DNA of 64,000 nt. It comes from Bacteroidota bacterium. Its GTDB lineage: Bacteria; Bacteroidota; Bacteroidia; Flavobacteriales; Schleiferiaceae. The notes under the pieces were generated by a model. That model ran no database searches, was not told the DNA's origin, and saw only the letters and a program-made list of their open reading frames with translations. This document shows, piece by piece, positions 1 to 9,583 of the stretch. Positions within the stretch are counted from its first letter, which is position 1; each line of letters begins with the position of its first letter. A program made the position numbers and the translations under genes. The stretch covers positions 1 through 64,000 of the forward strand of contig JANSYJ010000005.1 of the NCBI GenBank assembly GCA_024742495.1, written 5' to 3'.

Positions 1-440
<440 letters not shown>

Positions 441-493
441 AAATGCAGATCCCATGTATTCATTACTCTCAATATGTCGATAGTATTAACAAC

Positions 494-604
494 TTATGGT
501 GACTATGGCAGTGGGGATCACCTCTTCCCTTCCCGAACAGAGAAGTTAAGCCCACTTGCGCAGATGGTACTAGGGTTACACCTGGGAGAGTATGTCGTCG
601 CCAA
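494..604 (+). rRNA. rrf: 5S ribosomal RNA
   Basis: A segment of about 111 nt starts with TATGGTGACTATGGCAGTGG and carries the hallmark CCGAACAGAGAAGTTAAGCCC-like helix/loop region (528-560), the GATGGTACT motif and a GGGAGAGTATG 3' part, all in the right order for a Bacteroidota 5S. It lies about 55 nt after the 23S end. The ends are estimated by eye and may be off by a few bases. Confidence 0.93.
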
Positions 605-614
605 TCTTTATCTA

Positions 615-646
615 AAGCCTCTACGTTTAGCGTAGAGGCTTTTTTT
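615..646 (+). terminator. Rho-independent terminator of the rRNA operon
   Basis: AAGCCTCTACG and CGTAGAGGCTT form a perfect 11-bp stem around the loop TTTAG, followed directly by a T run. It sits 10 nt past the 5S gene and faces the leftward gene ending at 666, so it should stop rRNA read-through into that gene. Confidence 0.93.
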
Positions 647-665
647 ATGCCCCAAACTTTCCTAA

Positions 666-1565
666 CTATTTTAGCCGTATACGAAAGGAATAGTAACCTT
701 GGCTTCTCAAATCTAATACCCTCAATACATAAAGGCCAGCAGGCCAAGACTCTAAAGTAAGATCCATGGAGCCGGCCCGCTGTTCATGTCGCCAAGGCTT
801 CTGCGCAAGCTTGCCCTCTATGCTATATAAACTAAGTTCATAAGCGCCCGAGGCTAAGCCCTGGATACGAATGGAATTAATATTGTAAGGGTCCTGTAGC
901 ACCACGATTTGCTCTAAGGACTCTACACCTTCACCACCTAAATACCTTAAGCTGCAGGAGGCAATGGTGTCTAAATTTTCATAAACAGCACCAGATACTT
1001 TGTAGTAACAACTAAGCTGCCCATGCTTTAACCAAGTAGGAGTGCCGCCGGGCGCATTAATAAGACTTAAAGAGCCAATCCCTTCTACCCATATAGGCTG
1101 CTCTGGAAAAGCTATCCCTGCCGTAGCTGAGAAGTAGAAAAAACGATGGAAATTACCGTTTAAGAGTACCCGACTTACTATGCTGTCCAAAACATATATA
1201 CCACCGTTTTGGGGAAATGGACTAATAGGATTCCACATAGTAATGCTATCCCCAACCTGAAGGGAAAAGTCATAAAGTAAAAACTCCTGCCGCTTAGCGT
1301 CTATGGGAAGGGAAAGCCAAACCTTTTGACTGGCAATATCTTCTCGGAGCCAAAAGGAACGCGAGATATAGTGAAAGCCATTGAGAACCTTATACCGATA
1401 GCCGGAATCCAAGGTGTCTCCATCGGTGTAATAGACCTCGGTTTTGCAGCTTACATCACACCAGGTTAAATGCCATTCCGCTCGCTCATCGAGCATCGGT
1501 AAATAGGATTGGCCCACCAAAAGGTGGGAACATAAGATAAGGCCCATTAAAATCCACCTAAGCAT
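666..1565 (-). CDS. Secreted protein with a T9SS-like C-terminal domain, function unknown
   Basis: A 299-residue protein if the start at 1565 is used. That start gives a clean signal peptide (MLRWILMGLILCSHLLVGQS); an upstream ATG at 1610 would add 15 residues in front of it. The body is beta-rich with no catalytic motif I recognise. The last 70 residues contain AGLYVLRVLD and end in FRIRLK, which fits a type A T9SS sorting domain, so the protein is probably carried across the outer membrane. It stands alone between the rRNA operon and the divergent porin gene. Confidence 0.75.
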   Translation of the reverse strand: MLRWILMGLILCSHLLVGQSYLPMLDERAEWHLTWCDVSCKTEVYYTDGDTLDSGYRYKVLNGFHYISRSFWLREDIASQKVWLSLPIDAKRQEFLLYDFSLQVGDSITMWNPISPFPQNGGIYVLDSIVSRVLLNGNFHRFFYFSATAGIAFPEQPIWVEGIGSLSLINAPGGTPTWLKHGQLSCYYKVSGAVYENLDTIASCSLRYLGGEGVESLEQIVVLQDPYNINSIRIQGLASGAYELSLYSIEGKLAQKPWRHEQRAGSMDLTLESWPAGLYVLRVLDLRSQGYYSFRIRLK

Positions 1566-1642
1566 TGTAGTCAGCTTGATTTTATTCAAAGAACGCCATA
1601 ATTTCTGCAATTTTCAGCAGGGCATTTAGTTATGCATTTAAC

Positions 1643-1650
1643 TACCTTCG
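1643..1650 (+). promoter_or_regulatory. Possible Bacteroidota -7 box for the porin gene
   Basis: TACCTTCG matches the TAnnTTTG consensus except for one base and ends 4 nt before the porin ATG, so the mRNA leader would be very short. No clear -33 TTTG is visible at the right spacing. Confidence 0.35.
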
Positions 1651-1654
1651 CGGC

Positions 1655-3547
1655 ATGATGCGATTCCTCATCATTTTTTGCGCCTTTGGCTTCCTCGCAG
1701 TAGGGCAAAGTCAAGAGCCGGATGCTTTAAAAGCTGACTTCAGCCATCAATACTATTTTTGGCAGGAGCCAGGCTACTATTTTATTGATACTACCCTTAA
1801 TAGCTTAGACTGGTATCATGCATGGAATACCACCGAGTTTGACGATTTTGGCGAGCTGGTGCTGATGAATATGGGCGGTCCCCGAAATTCACTCACTTTA
1901 CCAAGCCTAGATCCCTTAAACCAATACCAAAGCTTTGGTCCTTTCTCCGATTATTTCATCGACCCTAGTAAATTAAAGTACCACCAAGTGCGATCGCCGC
2001 TTACCGCTGCCCGCTATATTAATGGATATGATCGAGGGCAATTGTTTCGCATCTTTCACACGCAAAATATTACCAAAGATTGGAATTTCACCTTAAGCTA
2101 TCGGCGCTTAAACAGCTTAAGCTTCTATCTCAATGATCAGAATAAACAGTCGAGCTTTATTTTTAATACCCATTACCGAAATCCCAAGGGAAGCTATCAA
2201 GCTTACTTTTATGTAGCCAGTGAAAAGGCGGAGCTGCAAGAAAATGGCGGCATTAGCAGCGATAGTGTTTTCACTCAAAATTTGGAGTCGGCTCGAACCC
2301 TTCTTATTCCCAACTTGGATAATGACGAAAGAATCCTTTATAACCGGGATGTATTTTTAGATCATCAAATTGATTTTTGGAAGCTCTTTAAGAAAAAGAA
2401 GGTTCAAGCGATTAGCGATAGTTTAGATACCCTGCAAATTGCCGAAACTCCAGACCCGGAGAAAAAGCGAAGTTTAGTTTTAGGACATAATGCCCGGTTT
2501 AATCGGCGAGCACAGACTTATAAGGGCCTTAATGCCACCTACTACGAAAACTATTTTTTCGATCAGGATGGGAACTACAGCGATAGCATACGCTATGCCT
2601 CTTTGTATAATGAGCTCTACCTTGAAACTAATTTTGGCGACACCAGTAGGTTTAAGTTAAAGGCCGGTGCTTTTCATCAATTTATTGAGTTTGGCAATAG
2701 CTACTTTAATGCTTCGAGCCAACACTTAGGATTGCACGGGGATCTAAGAGGTAATTACAAACAATACTTTGACCTGAAGGCCGAAGGGCAATATATCCTT
2801 GGCGGCCCTTTTGCAAACGACTTCGATTTAAAGGCCCAATTAAAAGGGAAATTTTATAAGTCTCTAGCTGTTTTTGCTAATTATCAAATTCAGAATAAGC
2901 ATCCAGAACTAATGCGTCAGGTTTACATTAGTAATAATTACCTCTGGAATATTAATCCTACCGCCGTTCTTTCTAATGATCTAAGCTTTGGTATTCAGTG
3001 GGGCCAAAAGAACTTTTTACGGTTTAGAACTTTTAGTGCCGCTGATTTTGTTTATTTCGGAGCCGACCTCAAACCAGCTGTGGCTGATGAGCTTATCGCC
3101 TATCAAAGCATCGACCTCAGTCAAAATTTCAGATTCTTAGGCTGGATTTTTCAGGACAATGAAATTCGCTATCAATTGCCTTTGAGCGGCGATCAATTTA
3201 TGCCTTTGCCAGAACTGGTAAACCGCCATTCGGTATACTTCCGTTTTCCAATGTTTAAAGGAGCCTTAAAGGTATTATTGGGGGCAGAAGTCAACTATTT
3301 TAGTGCTTTTAGTTCACCTTCCTATTCCGCTGCCACAGGTCAAATGTATTTAGCTAATGAATATGAAATTGGTGACTTCTATCAATTAGATGCCTTTGCC
3401 CAGTTTAAGATTTCTAAGGCAGTAATTTTCCTAAAAATGCAAAACCTCACTCAGGGCCTTACGCCCTATAATTATTGGGCCGCACCTCATTACCCTTTAA
3501 ATGACCGGGTATTTAGATTCGGCATTAACTGGCGTTTCTTCAATTAA
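1655..3547 (+). CDS. Putative outer-membrane porin (Porin_10 type)
   Basis: 630 residues with an N-terminal signal peptide (cleavage near residues 17-20), then long stretches of alternating aromatic and polar residues typical of outer-membrane beta strands, ending in an aromatic C-terminus (WRFFN). The early block with DYFIDPSKLKYHQVRSP-like sequence, and the RGQ..RIFHTQNITKDWNFTLSYRR region, match what I know of Bacteroidota proteins annotated as putative porin (PF14121). The substrate is unknown. The stop overlaps by 4 nt the stop of the convergent gene on the other strand. Confidence 0.85.
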   Translation: MMRFLIIFCAFGFLAVGQSQEPDALKADFSHQYYFWQEPGYYFIDTTLNSLDWYHAWNTTEFDDFGELVLMNMGGPRNSLTLPSLDPLNQYQSFGPFSDYFIDPSKLKYHQVRSPLTAARYINGYDRGQLFRIFHTQNITKDWNFTLSYRRLNSLSFYLNDQNKQSSFIFNTHYRNPKGSYQAYFYVASEKAELQENGGISSDSVFTQNLESARTLLIPNLDNDERILYNRDVFLDHQIDFWKLFKKKKVQAISDSLDTLQIAETPDPEKKRSLVLGHNARFNRRAQTYKGLNATYYENYFFDQDGNYSDSIRYASLYNELYLETNFGDTSRFKLKAGAFHQFIEFGNSYFNASSQHLGLHGDLRGNYKQYFDLKAEGQYILGGPFANDFDLKAQLKGKFYKSLAVFANYQIQNKHPELMRQVYISNNYLWNINPTAVLSNDLSFGIQWGQKNFLRFRTFSAADFVYFGADLKPAVADELIAYQSIDLSQNFRFLGWIFQDNEIRYQLPLSGDQFMPLPELVNRHSVYFRFPMFKGALKVLLGAEVNYFSAFSSPSYSAATGQMYLANEYEIGDFYQLDAFAQFKISKAVIFLKMQNLTQGLTPYNYWAAPHYPLNDRVFRFGINWRFFN

Positions 3548-4809
3548 GTCTTTTGGTTTTTCTTTTTAGCCGCCGGGAAAAGAATATTATTGAGGATAAG
3601 GCGATAACCAGGCGAATTGGGGTATAATTCTAATTCCGTTTTTGGATCACCCACACGATGCTGGTAATCCTCCGGATCGTGACCGCCATAATAGGTCCAG
3701 GTTCCTTGACCTAATTCACCGTGAATGTAGCGAGCTTCTCCAGCCGCCTTAAACTCCCCTAAGATCAAAACATCACTTTTTATTAAGCTGCTTCTAAAGG
3801 CGGTAGTTTGGCCCATAAAACCATTCACTAAGCGAACGTGGTTTTGGGTAAGCATGGTGGGCACGATGTCCCATTTCGCCGAAAATTCAAACAGGCTGAA
3901 GTAATCTCTTTCCTTGGGGATTTTGCGATCCATGGTTACATCGATATCGCTAAACTCATAAATCGTTGGGTTGGTTTTTAAGCTAAAGTTATGAAAGGCA
4001 TTACAGCGATGGTAGTTCAGCTTATTTTGATAATTAGGTTCAGCAGGATCGCCATCAAACATGGGCTCACAAATATCAACATCCAAAGCGGCCAAAGCGA
4101 TCTCGTAACTGTCGGTTGCCGAACACATGGCAAAAAGGAAGCCTCCACCAATGGTGAACTCACGAATTTTTTCTGCCACCGCACTCTTTAAGGCACTTAC
4201 TTTGGCGAAACCTAATTCTTGGGCCAAGGCCTCTTGATCATTTTTCTGTTGGATATACCAAGGGGCATTTCTAAAGGCCGCATAGAATCTTCCATATTGC
4301 CCGGTGAAATCCTCATGGTGTAGATGAAGCCAATCGTATTTTGGCAGAAGATCATTCATTACATCGCGATCATAAACCATATCGTAAGGAATCTCCGCAT
4401 AGCTCAATACCATGGTTACGGCATCGTCCCATGGCTGTTTTCCCTTGGGGGAATAAACCGCAATTTTTGGTGGCTTTTGAAGCTTAACAATGGATTGATT
4501 AACCGCGGGGCTGCTAATGGCGGCTCTAATATTAGCGGCATCGCTTTCGCTGATGACTTCATAGCTAATATTCCGGATGCGGCATTCTAGCTTTAATGTT
4601 TCTTCGAAAGGGAGCATGAAGCTGCCTCCTCGGTAATTTAAAAGCCACTCCACTTCAATGCCACGTTCCAAGGCGTAGTAGGCAATGCCATAGGCTTTTA
4701 AATGTTGCTTCTGGCTTTCCGCATCCATAGGGATGAGCAGCTGTATAGCCTTAGTATTAAAGCTAAAAAGTAATAAAGTGGCTAGTAGCCAATTAAAATG
4801 GCATTTCAT
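3544..4809 (-). CDS. GATase-like exported protein, usually annotated asparagine synthetase B
   Basis: 421 residues from the ATG at 4809, which gives a signal peptide (MKCHFNWLLATLLLFSFNTKA); a start at 4848 would add 13 residues with no signal character. Strongly conserved blocks such as WLLNYRGGSFM, WLHLHHEDFTGQYG, GGGFLFAMCSATD, EPMFDGDP and TYYGGHDPEDYQH match a family common in Flavobacteriia that databases call asparagine synthetase B. It lacks the Cys2 amidotransferase start and the ATP-pyrophosphatase domain of true AsnB, so that name is doubtful. MCSATD may be the nucleophile elbow of a class I glutamine-amidotransferase-like fold. Its start lies 17 nt inside dnaB, so both are probably co-transcribed. 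Confidence 0.82.
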   Translation of the reverse strand: MKCHFNWLLATLLLFSFNTKAIQLLIPMDAESQKQHLKAYGIAYYALERGIEVEWLLNYRGGSFMLPFEETLKLECRIRNISYEVISESDAANIRAAISSPAVNQSIVKLQKPPKIAVYSPKGKQPWDDAVTMVLSYAEIPYDMVYDRDVMNDLLPKYDWLHLHHEDFTGQYGRFYAAFRNAPWYIQQKNDQEALAQELGFAKVSALKSAVAEKIREFTIGGGFLFAMCSATDSYEIALAALDVDICEPMFDGDPAEPNYQNKLNYHRCNAFHNFSLKTNPTIYEFSDIDVTMDRKIPKERDYFSLFEFSAKWDIVPTMLTQNHVRLVNGFMGQTTAFRSSLIKSDVLILGEFKAAGEARYIHGELGQGTWTYYGGHDPEDYQHRVGDPKTELELYPNSPGYRLILNNILFPAAKKKNQKT

Positions 4810-6310
4810 CATCTGCGTTTTCTGCATCATAACCGCCGGGATTTCCACCTTCTAAAAATTGGTCATTATTTAGTTTAGACTCTAATACTAAAGGACCGTT
4901 ATTAACATCTTCAAGATCCGAGAATCGCGCCATAGCGCCCTCGAAACGAAGTCTTACATCAGCCAAACTACCATTCCGGTGTTTAGCAATAATGAGTTCT
5001 CCTTTTCCTTCGGCAGGCTCTCCATCACGGAAAGTTTCAATATCATAATACTCCGGGCGATAAATGAAGCAAACAATATCGGCATCCTGCTCAATCGCTC
5101 CAGATTCACGAAGATCACTCAATTGCGGACGCTTATCTCCAGCACGAGACTCAACCGCCCGACTCAGTTGCGAAAGAGCAATTACCGGAACATTGAGTTC
5201 CTTGGCAATACTTTTTAAGGAACGACTAATGGTCGAAATTTCTTGTTCCCTATTTCCACCTTGCGATTTTTGGCCACCAACAGTCATTAGCTGCAGGTAA
5301 TCAATAATGATCATCCCAACGCCATGTTGCGCAACTAATCGTCTACACTTTGCACGTAAATCAAATACCGAAAGGGCCGGGGTATCGTCGATAAATAAGG
5401 GGGCATTTTCCAAGGTACGCACCTTGGTAACGAGCTGCTGCCACTCCGCTTCATTTAGGGTTCCCTTTCTTAATTTTTCGGAGCTTAAGCCTGTTTCGCT
5501 TGAAATGAGTCGCGTAATTAATTGCACTGCCGCCATCTCCAAGGAGAAAACTACAACCGGCGTTTTATGGTCAATTACCATATTACGCGCCATACTTAAA
5601 ACGAAGGCGGTTTTACCCATACCCGGGCGAGCAGCTAGGATAATTAAATCTGAAGGTTGCCAGCCAGCGGTAATGCGATCAACTTCGGTGAACCCACTGG
5701 GTACTCCACTAAGGCCCTCCTTCTTGGAGATTTCTTCAATTCTATTAATGGCTTCCTTTATCAGATCTCGAGCACTTTCGTAATTCTTTACAATATTGCT
5801 GTGCGCTACCTCAAAAAGATCTTGTTCCGCTTCATCCAATAGGTCAAAAACATCGGTAGTTTCATCGAAACTCTTGTCGATAATTTTACTCGCCACATTA
5901 ATCATTTCCCTTTGAATGTGCTTTTGCACTATTACTCGGGCATGGTATTCCGAATGCGCCGAAGAACTCACCTTATTGCTAAGTTCAATGAGGTAATGTT
6001 CACCACCGGCAGCCTCTAATTCGCCGTTTACCCGCAGCTCATTTGCCACGGTTAAAATATCTACCGGCTCACTACGACCAAAAAGTTCTTTAACGGTTTT
6101 AAAGATTAAACCATGCTGAGCTTTGTAAAAACTCTCCGGGCTAAGGATGTCAATTACCGCGTTAATGGCCGCATTGTCGATTAACACCGCTCCTAATACC
6201 GCCTCCTCAAAACCGATAACTTGAGGGGGAATACGACCTTGATCCAAACTTACCACCGACTGTTGGCGTTTAGGATTAAATGAGTTTTGCGGATTGCTGT
6301 TCGCCTCCAT
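4793..6310 (-). CDS. dnaB: Replicative DNA helicase DnaB
   Basis: 505 residues, normal length for DnaB. The N-terminal primase-interacting domain (about 25-135) starts with EEAVLGAVLID. The RecA-type ATPase follows, with Walker A GMGKT at 230-234, Walker B with MIIIDYLQLM, and the AKHRNGS motif near the C-terminus. It unwinds the fork ahead of the replisome as a hexamer. It is the upstream partner of the GATase-like gene, which begins inside its last codons. No intein is seen; the ATPase domain is continuous. Confidence 0.98.
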   Translation of the reverse strand: MEANSNPQNSFNPKRQQSVVSLDQGRIPPQVIGFEEAVLGAVLIDNAAINAVIDILSPESFYKAQHGLIFKTVKELFGRSEPVDILTVANELRVNGELEAAGGEHYLIELSNKVSSSAHSEYHARVIVQKHIQREMINVASKIIDKSFDETTDVFDLLDEAEQDLFEVAHSNIVKNYESARDLIKEAINRIEEISKKEGLSGVPSGFTEVDRITAGWQPSDLIILAARPGMGKTAFVLSMARNMVIDHKTPVVVFSLEMAAVQLITRLISSETGLSSEKLRKGTLNEAEWQQLVTKVRTLENAPLFIDDTPALSVFDLRAKCRRLVAQHGVGMIIIDYLQLMTVGGQKSQGGNREQEISTISRSLKSIAKELNVPVIALSQLSRAVESRAGDKRPQLSDLRESGAIEQDADIVCFIYRPEYYDIETFRDGEPAEGKGELIIAKHRNGSLADVRLRFEGAMARFSDLEDVNNGPLVLESKLNNDQFLEGGNPGGYDAENADDEMPF

Positions 6311-6375
6311 ACTGATAATGACTACCTTGAAATTTTAATGCTGAGCCTCCAAAAATAAAGATTGTGAACCGCTTA

Positions 6376-7638
6376 ATGTCAATTTTCCGAGCTTCTTTTC
6401 TGAGTCTATTTCTAGCTTTGATTCTAACTGCTTGTGAGCAGGATGAAGCGCCCTATCCCAGCGTGAAAATAATTGGACAGTTAGCGGCTCAAATCCAATA
6501 TGGTGATACCCTAAGGATAGAGTTTGAGGCAAGTCCTATCAATCGCTATCGCTTGCACATTTTAAAGGGGAATCAAATTGTAGCCAGTAGTTTTCGGGTC
6601 ATCAACCAGGAAAATGATCGCTATGAAGTAGAAATGCTATTCGACGATCGTTACTTGGAAGATGGGGCTTATGATTTGCGAATTTCGGTGGAGAATGAAG
6701 ATAAGGGCAACAGCACTTTTCATTCCTTTACTTATGATGGTTTGGATTTACAATGGCAGGGCTTTGCCATGCTTAGTAATCAAAGATTAGTTTTTGTAAA
6801 TGATCAGGGTTTTACCGAACGCGAATTCCTCCTTAATACCCCTTTTGATCGGCTAAAGATCTCCGCAAGGGACTCGCTTATTTACTTGGCTTCCCTTCAG
6901 GATGGCGGCATTGAAGTTCGACATCTTCGCGATTTTCAGCTGCTTCAATCTTTTTCGGCCCCACTGGGCGCTAACCTGCAATCATATAGAGATTTTGAAA
7001 AGAGTAAGGAGGGAATTTACCTCCTTCAGAACGATGGTTTTATTCGCTACCTCGAAGGAGGAACATTAGAGGCTAATCAGAACTTTAATCGCCAGGGGCA
7101 GAGCTATACGGCCAGAAGAGGAGCTAGTTTAAGTGAAGGCCTCGCTTGCATTTTTGCCTATAATGACGGCAGCTCACCCGAAGTACATTATCTAAACCAA
7201 AACCTTTTTAGTTTATACAGCAGAGTGCTAAGCGGAACGCGTCACCGCCTATGTGCTTTGGATCAAGAGCGTTTGGCAATTATATCCCAAAAAGCCAATG
7301 GCCAATGGAGCATAGACCGTTTTAAGGGAAGCAGCCAAGAATATTCGGTTTTACAAAGCTTTTCGGCAGATTCAGTTTTTGACCTCCATTCTATTGCTGT
7401 TGATGAGATAGTTTATAGTAGTAATACGGGTTTGTATCGCTACGACTTAAACGCAAGCATAGCCCCCCAATTTATTCAAAGTGGCAGCTTTCATAATTTC
7501 CAAACCCGAGAAACAGATCAGACGATTTTTCTCCAAAAGGGCAATTTGATTCAGGCCTTACTTCTCAATAATAATCTGCAATTTGCGGCCAGCATAAATG
7601 AGCCTTTATTAGACTATGAAATTCTCTATAATAAGTAA
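6376..7638 (+). CDS. Lipoprotein with probable beta-propeller body, function unknown
   Basis: 420 residues from the ATG at 6376; a GTG at 6364 would add four residues. The N-terminus is a lipoprotein signal with lipobox LTAC (Cys about 20). Residues 30-130 look like an Ig-like beta domain; the remainder repeats short strand blocks with phrases such as LIYLASLQDGGIEV and GIYLLQNDGFIRY, suggesting a beta-propeller. No family was recognised. Its last 23 nt overlap the endonuclease gene, so the two are likely one operon. Confidence 0.7.
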   Translation: MSIFRASFLSLFLALILTACEQDEAPYPSVKIIGQLAAQIQYGDTLRIEFEASPINRYRLHILKGNQIVASSFRVINQENDRYEVEMLFDDRYLEDGAYDLRISVENEDKGNSTFHSFTYDGLDLQWQGFAMLSNQRLVFVNDQGFTEREFLLNTPFDRLKISARDSLIYLASLQDGGIEVRHLRDFQLLQSFSAPLGANLQSYRDFEKSKEGIYLLQNDGFIRYLEGGTLEANQNFNRQGQSYTARRGASLSEGLACIFAYNDGSSPEVHYLNQNLFSLYSRVLSGTRHRLCALDQERLAIISQKANGQWSIDRFKGSSQEYSVLQSFSADSVFDLHSIAVDEIVYSSNTGLYRYDLNASIAPQFIQSGSFHNFQTRETDQTIFLQKGNLIQALLLNNNLQFAASINEPLLDYEILYNK

Positions 7639-9205
7639 AGTAATATTCCTTGTAAGCCTTTGTCATATTGCTGTTCAAGGTCAGAGCCTGATCGCAATCG
7701 ATGGAGATGTGAACTTCCCCTCAACTACCGAATTACAGGCAAGTACGGAGACTATCCGACTGTATAATCCCAATAGTTTCCCCATCACGGTAGATGCTGT
7801 GGATCGATTTGAGATTTATGGCAACCGCGTTTTCAGCGTAAGCGATAGCCAGTTTACCGTTTTGCCCTCGGATACATTTAGCCTTACGGTGAGTTTTTTA
7901 CCCGAGCATAATGTGCTGCATGAGCAGGTTTTGGTTTTTAAAAGCAAGAGTGGTTTTGGGCATACTAAAGTGGGCTTAAATGGCCAAGGCAGCTATTCAA
8001 GAAGCTATTACAGTACTACCGAGAATAAAAGTCAAGAGGCGCTTAAAAATGCTTTAGATAGTAGACTGGCTCAAGGTTATAACGATTTAGGCTATAGTGG
8101 TGCCCGTGATCAGATGTATGCCACAATAGACAATAATAATGGACAGGTAGAATGTGTGTATACCGGCCGAACCGCCACCTTTAATACCCGTGCCGGCGCC
8201 AATAGCAATACCTTTAATTGCGAGCATACCTTTCCCCAAGGCTTTTTCAATTCCAATGTTCCCATGCGGAGCGATATCCATCATTTATTCCCCACCGATG
8301 TAAGCGCCAACAGCCGCAGAGGAAACGATCCATTTGGAGTGGTAAGCAGTGCTTCGTGGACGATGGGTGGATCTAAATCTGGCGGAGGGAAGTTTGAGCC
8401 ACGCGATGCCCAAAAAGGAGCCACGGCCAGAGCGATGATGTATTTTGTAATTCGTTATCAAGATTATTCCAGTCATTTTTCCGGACAAGAAAGCATACTC
8501 CGACAATGGCATCAGCAGTTTCCACCAAGTGCAGCGGAAAAAGCTAGAAACGCCGCAATCTATAATGTTCAGAATAATCGCAATCCCTTTGTGGACTACC
8601 CGCAATTTGTAGAGCGCATTTCGGATATTGATGGAACTGCAAGTGCAAGTAGCATCACCGAGCTCTATGCTTCCGATGATACCATTAAACTAGCTTCGGG
8701 CTCTAATCTTAGTCGAAGCTATACTTTTGTTTTATACAATTCAGGTACCGAAAGTGTTAGTCTGGGAGGTTTTAGCCTGAGCGATCCCAATCTCAGTTTT
8801 GCCAATGGCAATCCGGGGACATTAAGCCTAGCAGCAGGGCAATCATTGAGCCTTGATATTGATTTCATGACTAATATCAACTACCAAACGAGCCTTAACT
8901 ATCAGGTGTCTGGAGGTATTGGATTACAATCGGTTCCGGTAATTTCTGGCCCGGGTTTATCTGTTTCAGATTTTGAGATTGAAGATTTGCCTCAGTTTTT
9001 CCCTAACCCAAGTAAAGGTTTGGTACACTTGCAGAATTACAAGGCGATTAAGAAATTAAGCTTAGTAGATGCATCTGGAAAGGAATGGTCATTAGAAGCT
9101 CAGGCTATTTTGGATTTGAGTCATTTACCAAAAGGTCACTATACTTTTCGCATCGTATTAAAGGAGGACAATTCCCTTTACTCGCAGAAGTTGATACTGA
9201 ACTAA
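7616..9205 (+). CDS. Secreted endonuclease I family nuclease with T9SS sorting domain
   Basis: 529 residues. Order: signal peptide (1-22), a Hydin/SPD-2-like beta domain (about 25-125), an endonuclease I domain (about 135-335) with NCEHTFPQGFF (His204) and DIHHLFPTD, a second beta domain, and a C-terminal type A T9SS domain starting near FFPNPSKG. EndoI-type enzymes (PF04231) cut DNA or RNA non-specifically outside the cell, so a role in nutrient or biofilm DNA use is likely. It follows a lipoprotein gene with 23 nt overlap and precedes a small membrane protein by 4 nt. Confidence 0.93.
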   Translation: MKFSIISKVIFLVSLCHIAVQGQSLIAIDGDVNFPSTTELQASTETIRLYNPNSFPITVDAVDRFEIYGNRVFSVSDSQFTVLPSDTFSLTVSFLPEHNVLHEQVLVFKSKSGFGHTKVGLNGQGSYSRSYYSTTENKSQEALKNALDSRLAQGYNDLGYSGARDQMYATIDNNNGQVECVYTGRTATFNTRAGANSNTFNCEHTFPQGFFNSNVPMRSDIHHLFPTDVSANSRRGNDPFGVVSSASWTMGGSKSGGGKFEPRDAQKGATARAMMYFVIRYQDYSSHFSGQESILRQWHQQFPPSAAEKARNAAIYNVQNNRNPFVDYPQFVERISDIDGTASASSITELYASDDTIKLASGSNLSRSYTFVLYNSGTESVSLGGFSLSDPNLSFANGNPGTLSLAAGQSLSLDIDFMTNINYQTSLNYQVSGGIGLQSVPVISGPGLSVSDFEIEDLPQFFPNPSKGLVHLQNYKAIKKLSLVDASGKEWSLEAQAILDLSHLPKGHYTFRIVLKEDNSLYSQKLILN

Positions 9206-9209
9206 ATTC

Positions 9210-9539
9210 ATGGAAAATATTAAGGCGCCTCCTTTATTGGATCCAAGCTATAGACGAAAAAAGTTGATTGCCTACCTGGTACGCAGCTTAATTGCTATTG
9301 CTCTTTATTGGTATTTTTGGTCTGTATCTTGGGTACCTTATACCCTCTGGATTTATATACCCATAAACCTTATTGGCTTGATCATGCTCACGATTTTGCC
9401 AAAGTTTTTAGAGAAGAAAATGCAAAAGGCCCAAGCCGCTATGGAGGATGCGCAGGCTGTGGATATTGAAGCTGAAGAGGTGAATTCCGAAGAAATTATT
9501 CAAATCGAAGACACCAATAATCAGCAGGAAAGAAACTAA
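9210..9539 (+). CDS. Small membrane protein with acidic tail, function unknown
   Basis: 109 residues. Two hydrophobic segments (about 22-42 and 45-65) are followed by a highly acidic tail rich in Glu (about 75-109). The start lies 4 nt after the endonuclease stop, so it is probably co-transcribed. No known family was recognised. Confidence 0.65.
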   Translation: MENIKAPPLLDPSYRRKKLIAYLVRSLIAIALYWYFWSVSWVPYTLWIYIPINLIGLIMLTILPKFLEKKMQKAQAAMEDAQAVDIEAEEVNSEEIIQIEDTNNQQERN

Positions 9540-9583
9540 ACATTAGATTTTTTTTAATTTTAGTTTCTGAAACTGATTTTTTA

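Noticed and set aside
469-747. A 92-codon minus-strand frame across the 5S gene and terminator
   Set aside because: It covers the 5S rRNA and a terminator and has no protein features.
5307-5783. A 158-codon plus-strand frame opposite dnaB
   Set aside because: It is antisense to a clearly coding, full-length gene and has no domain or promoter; it is a shadow of the helicase gene.
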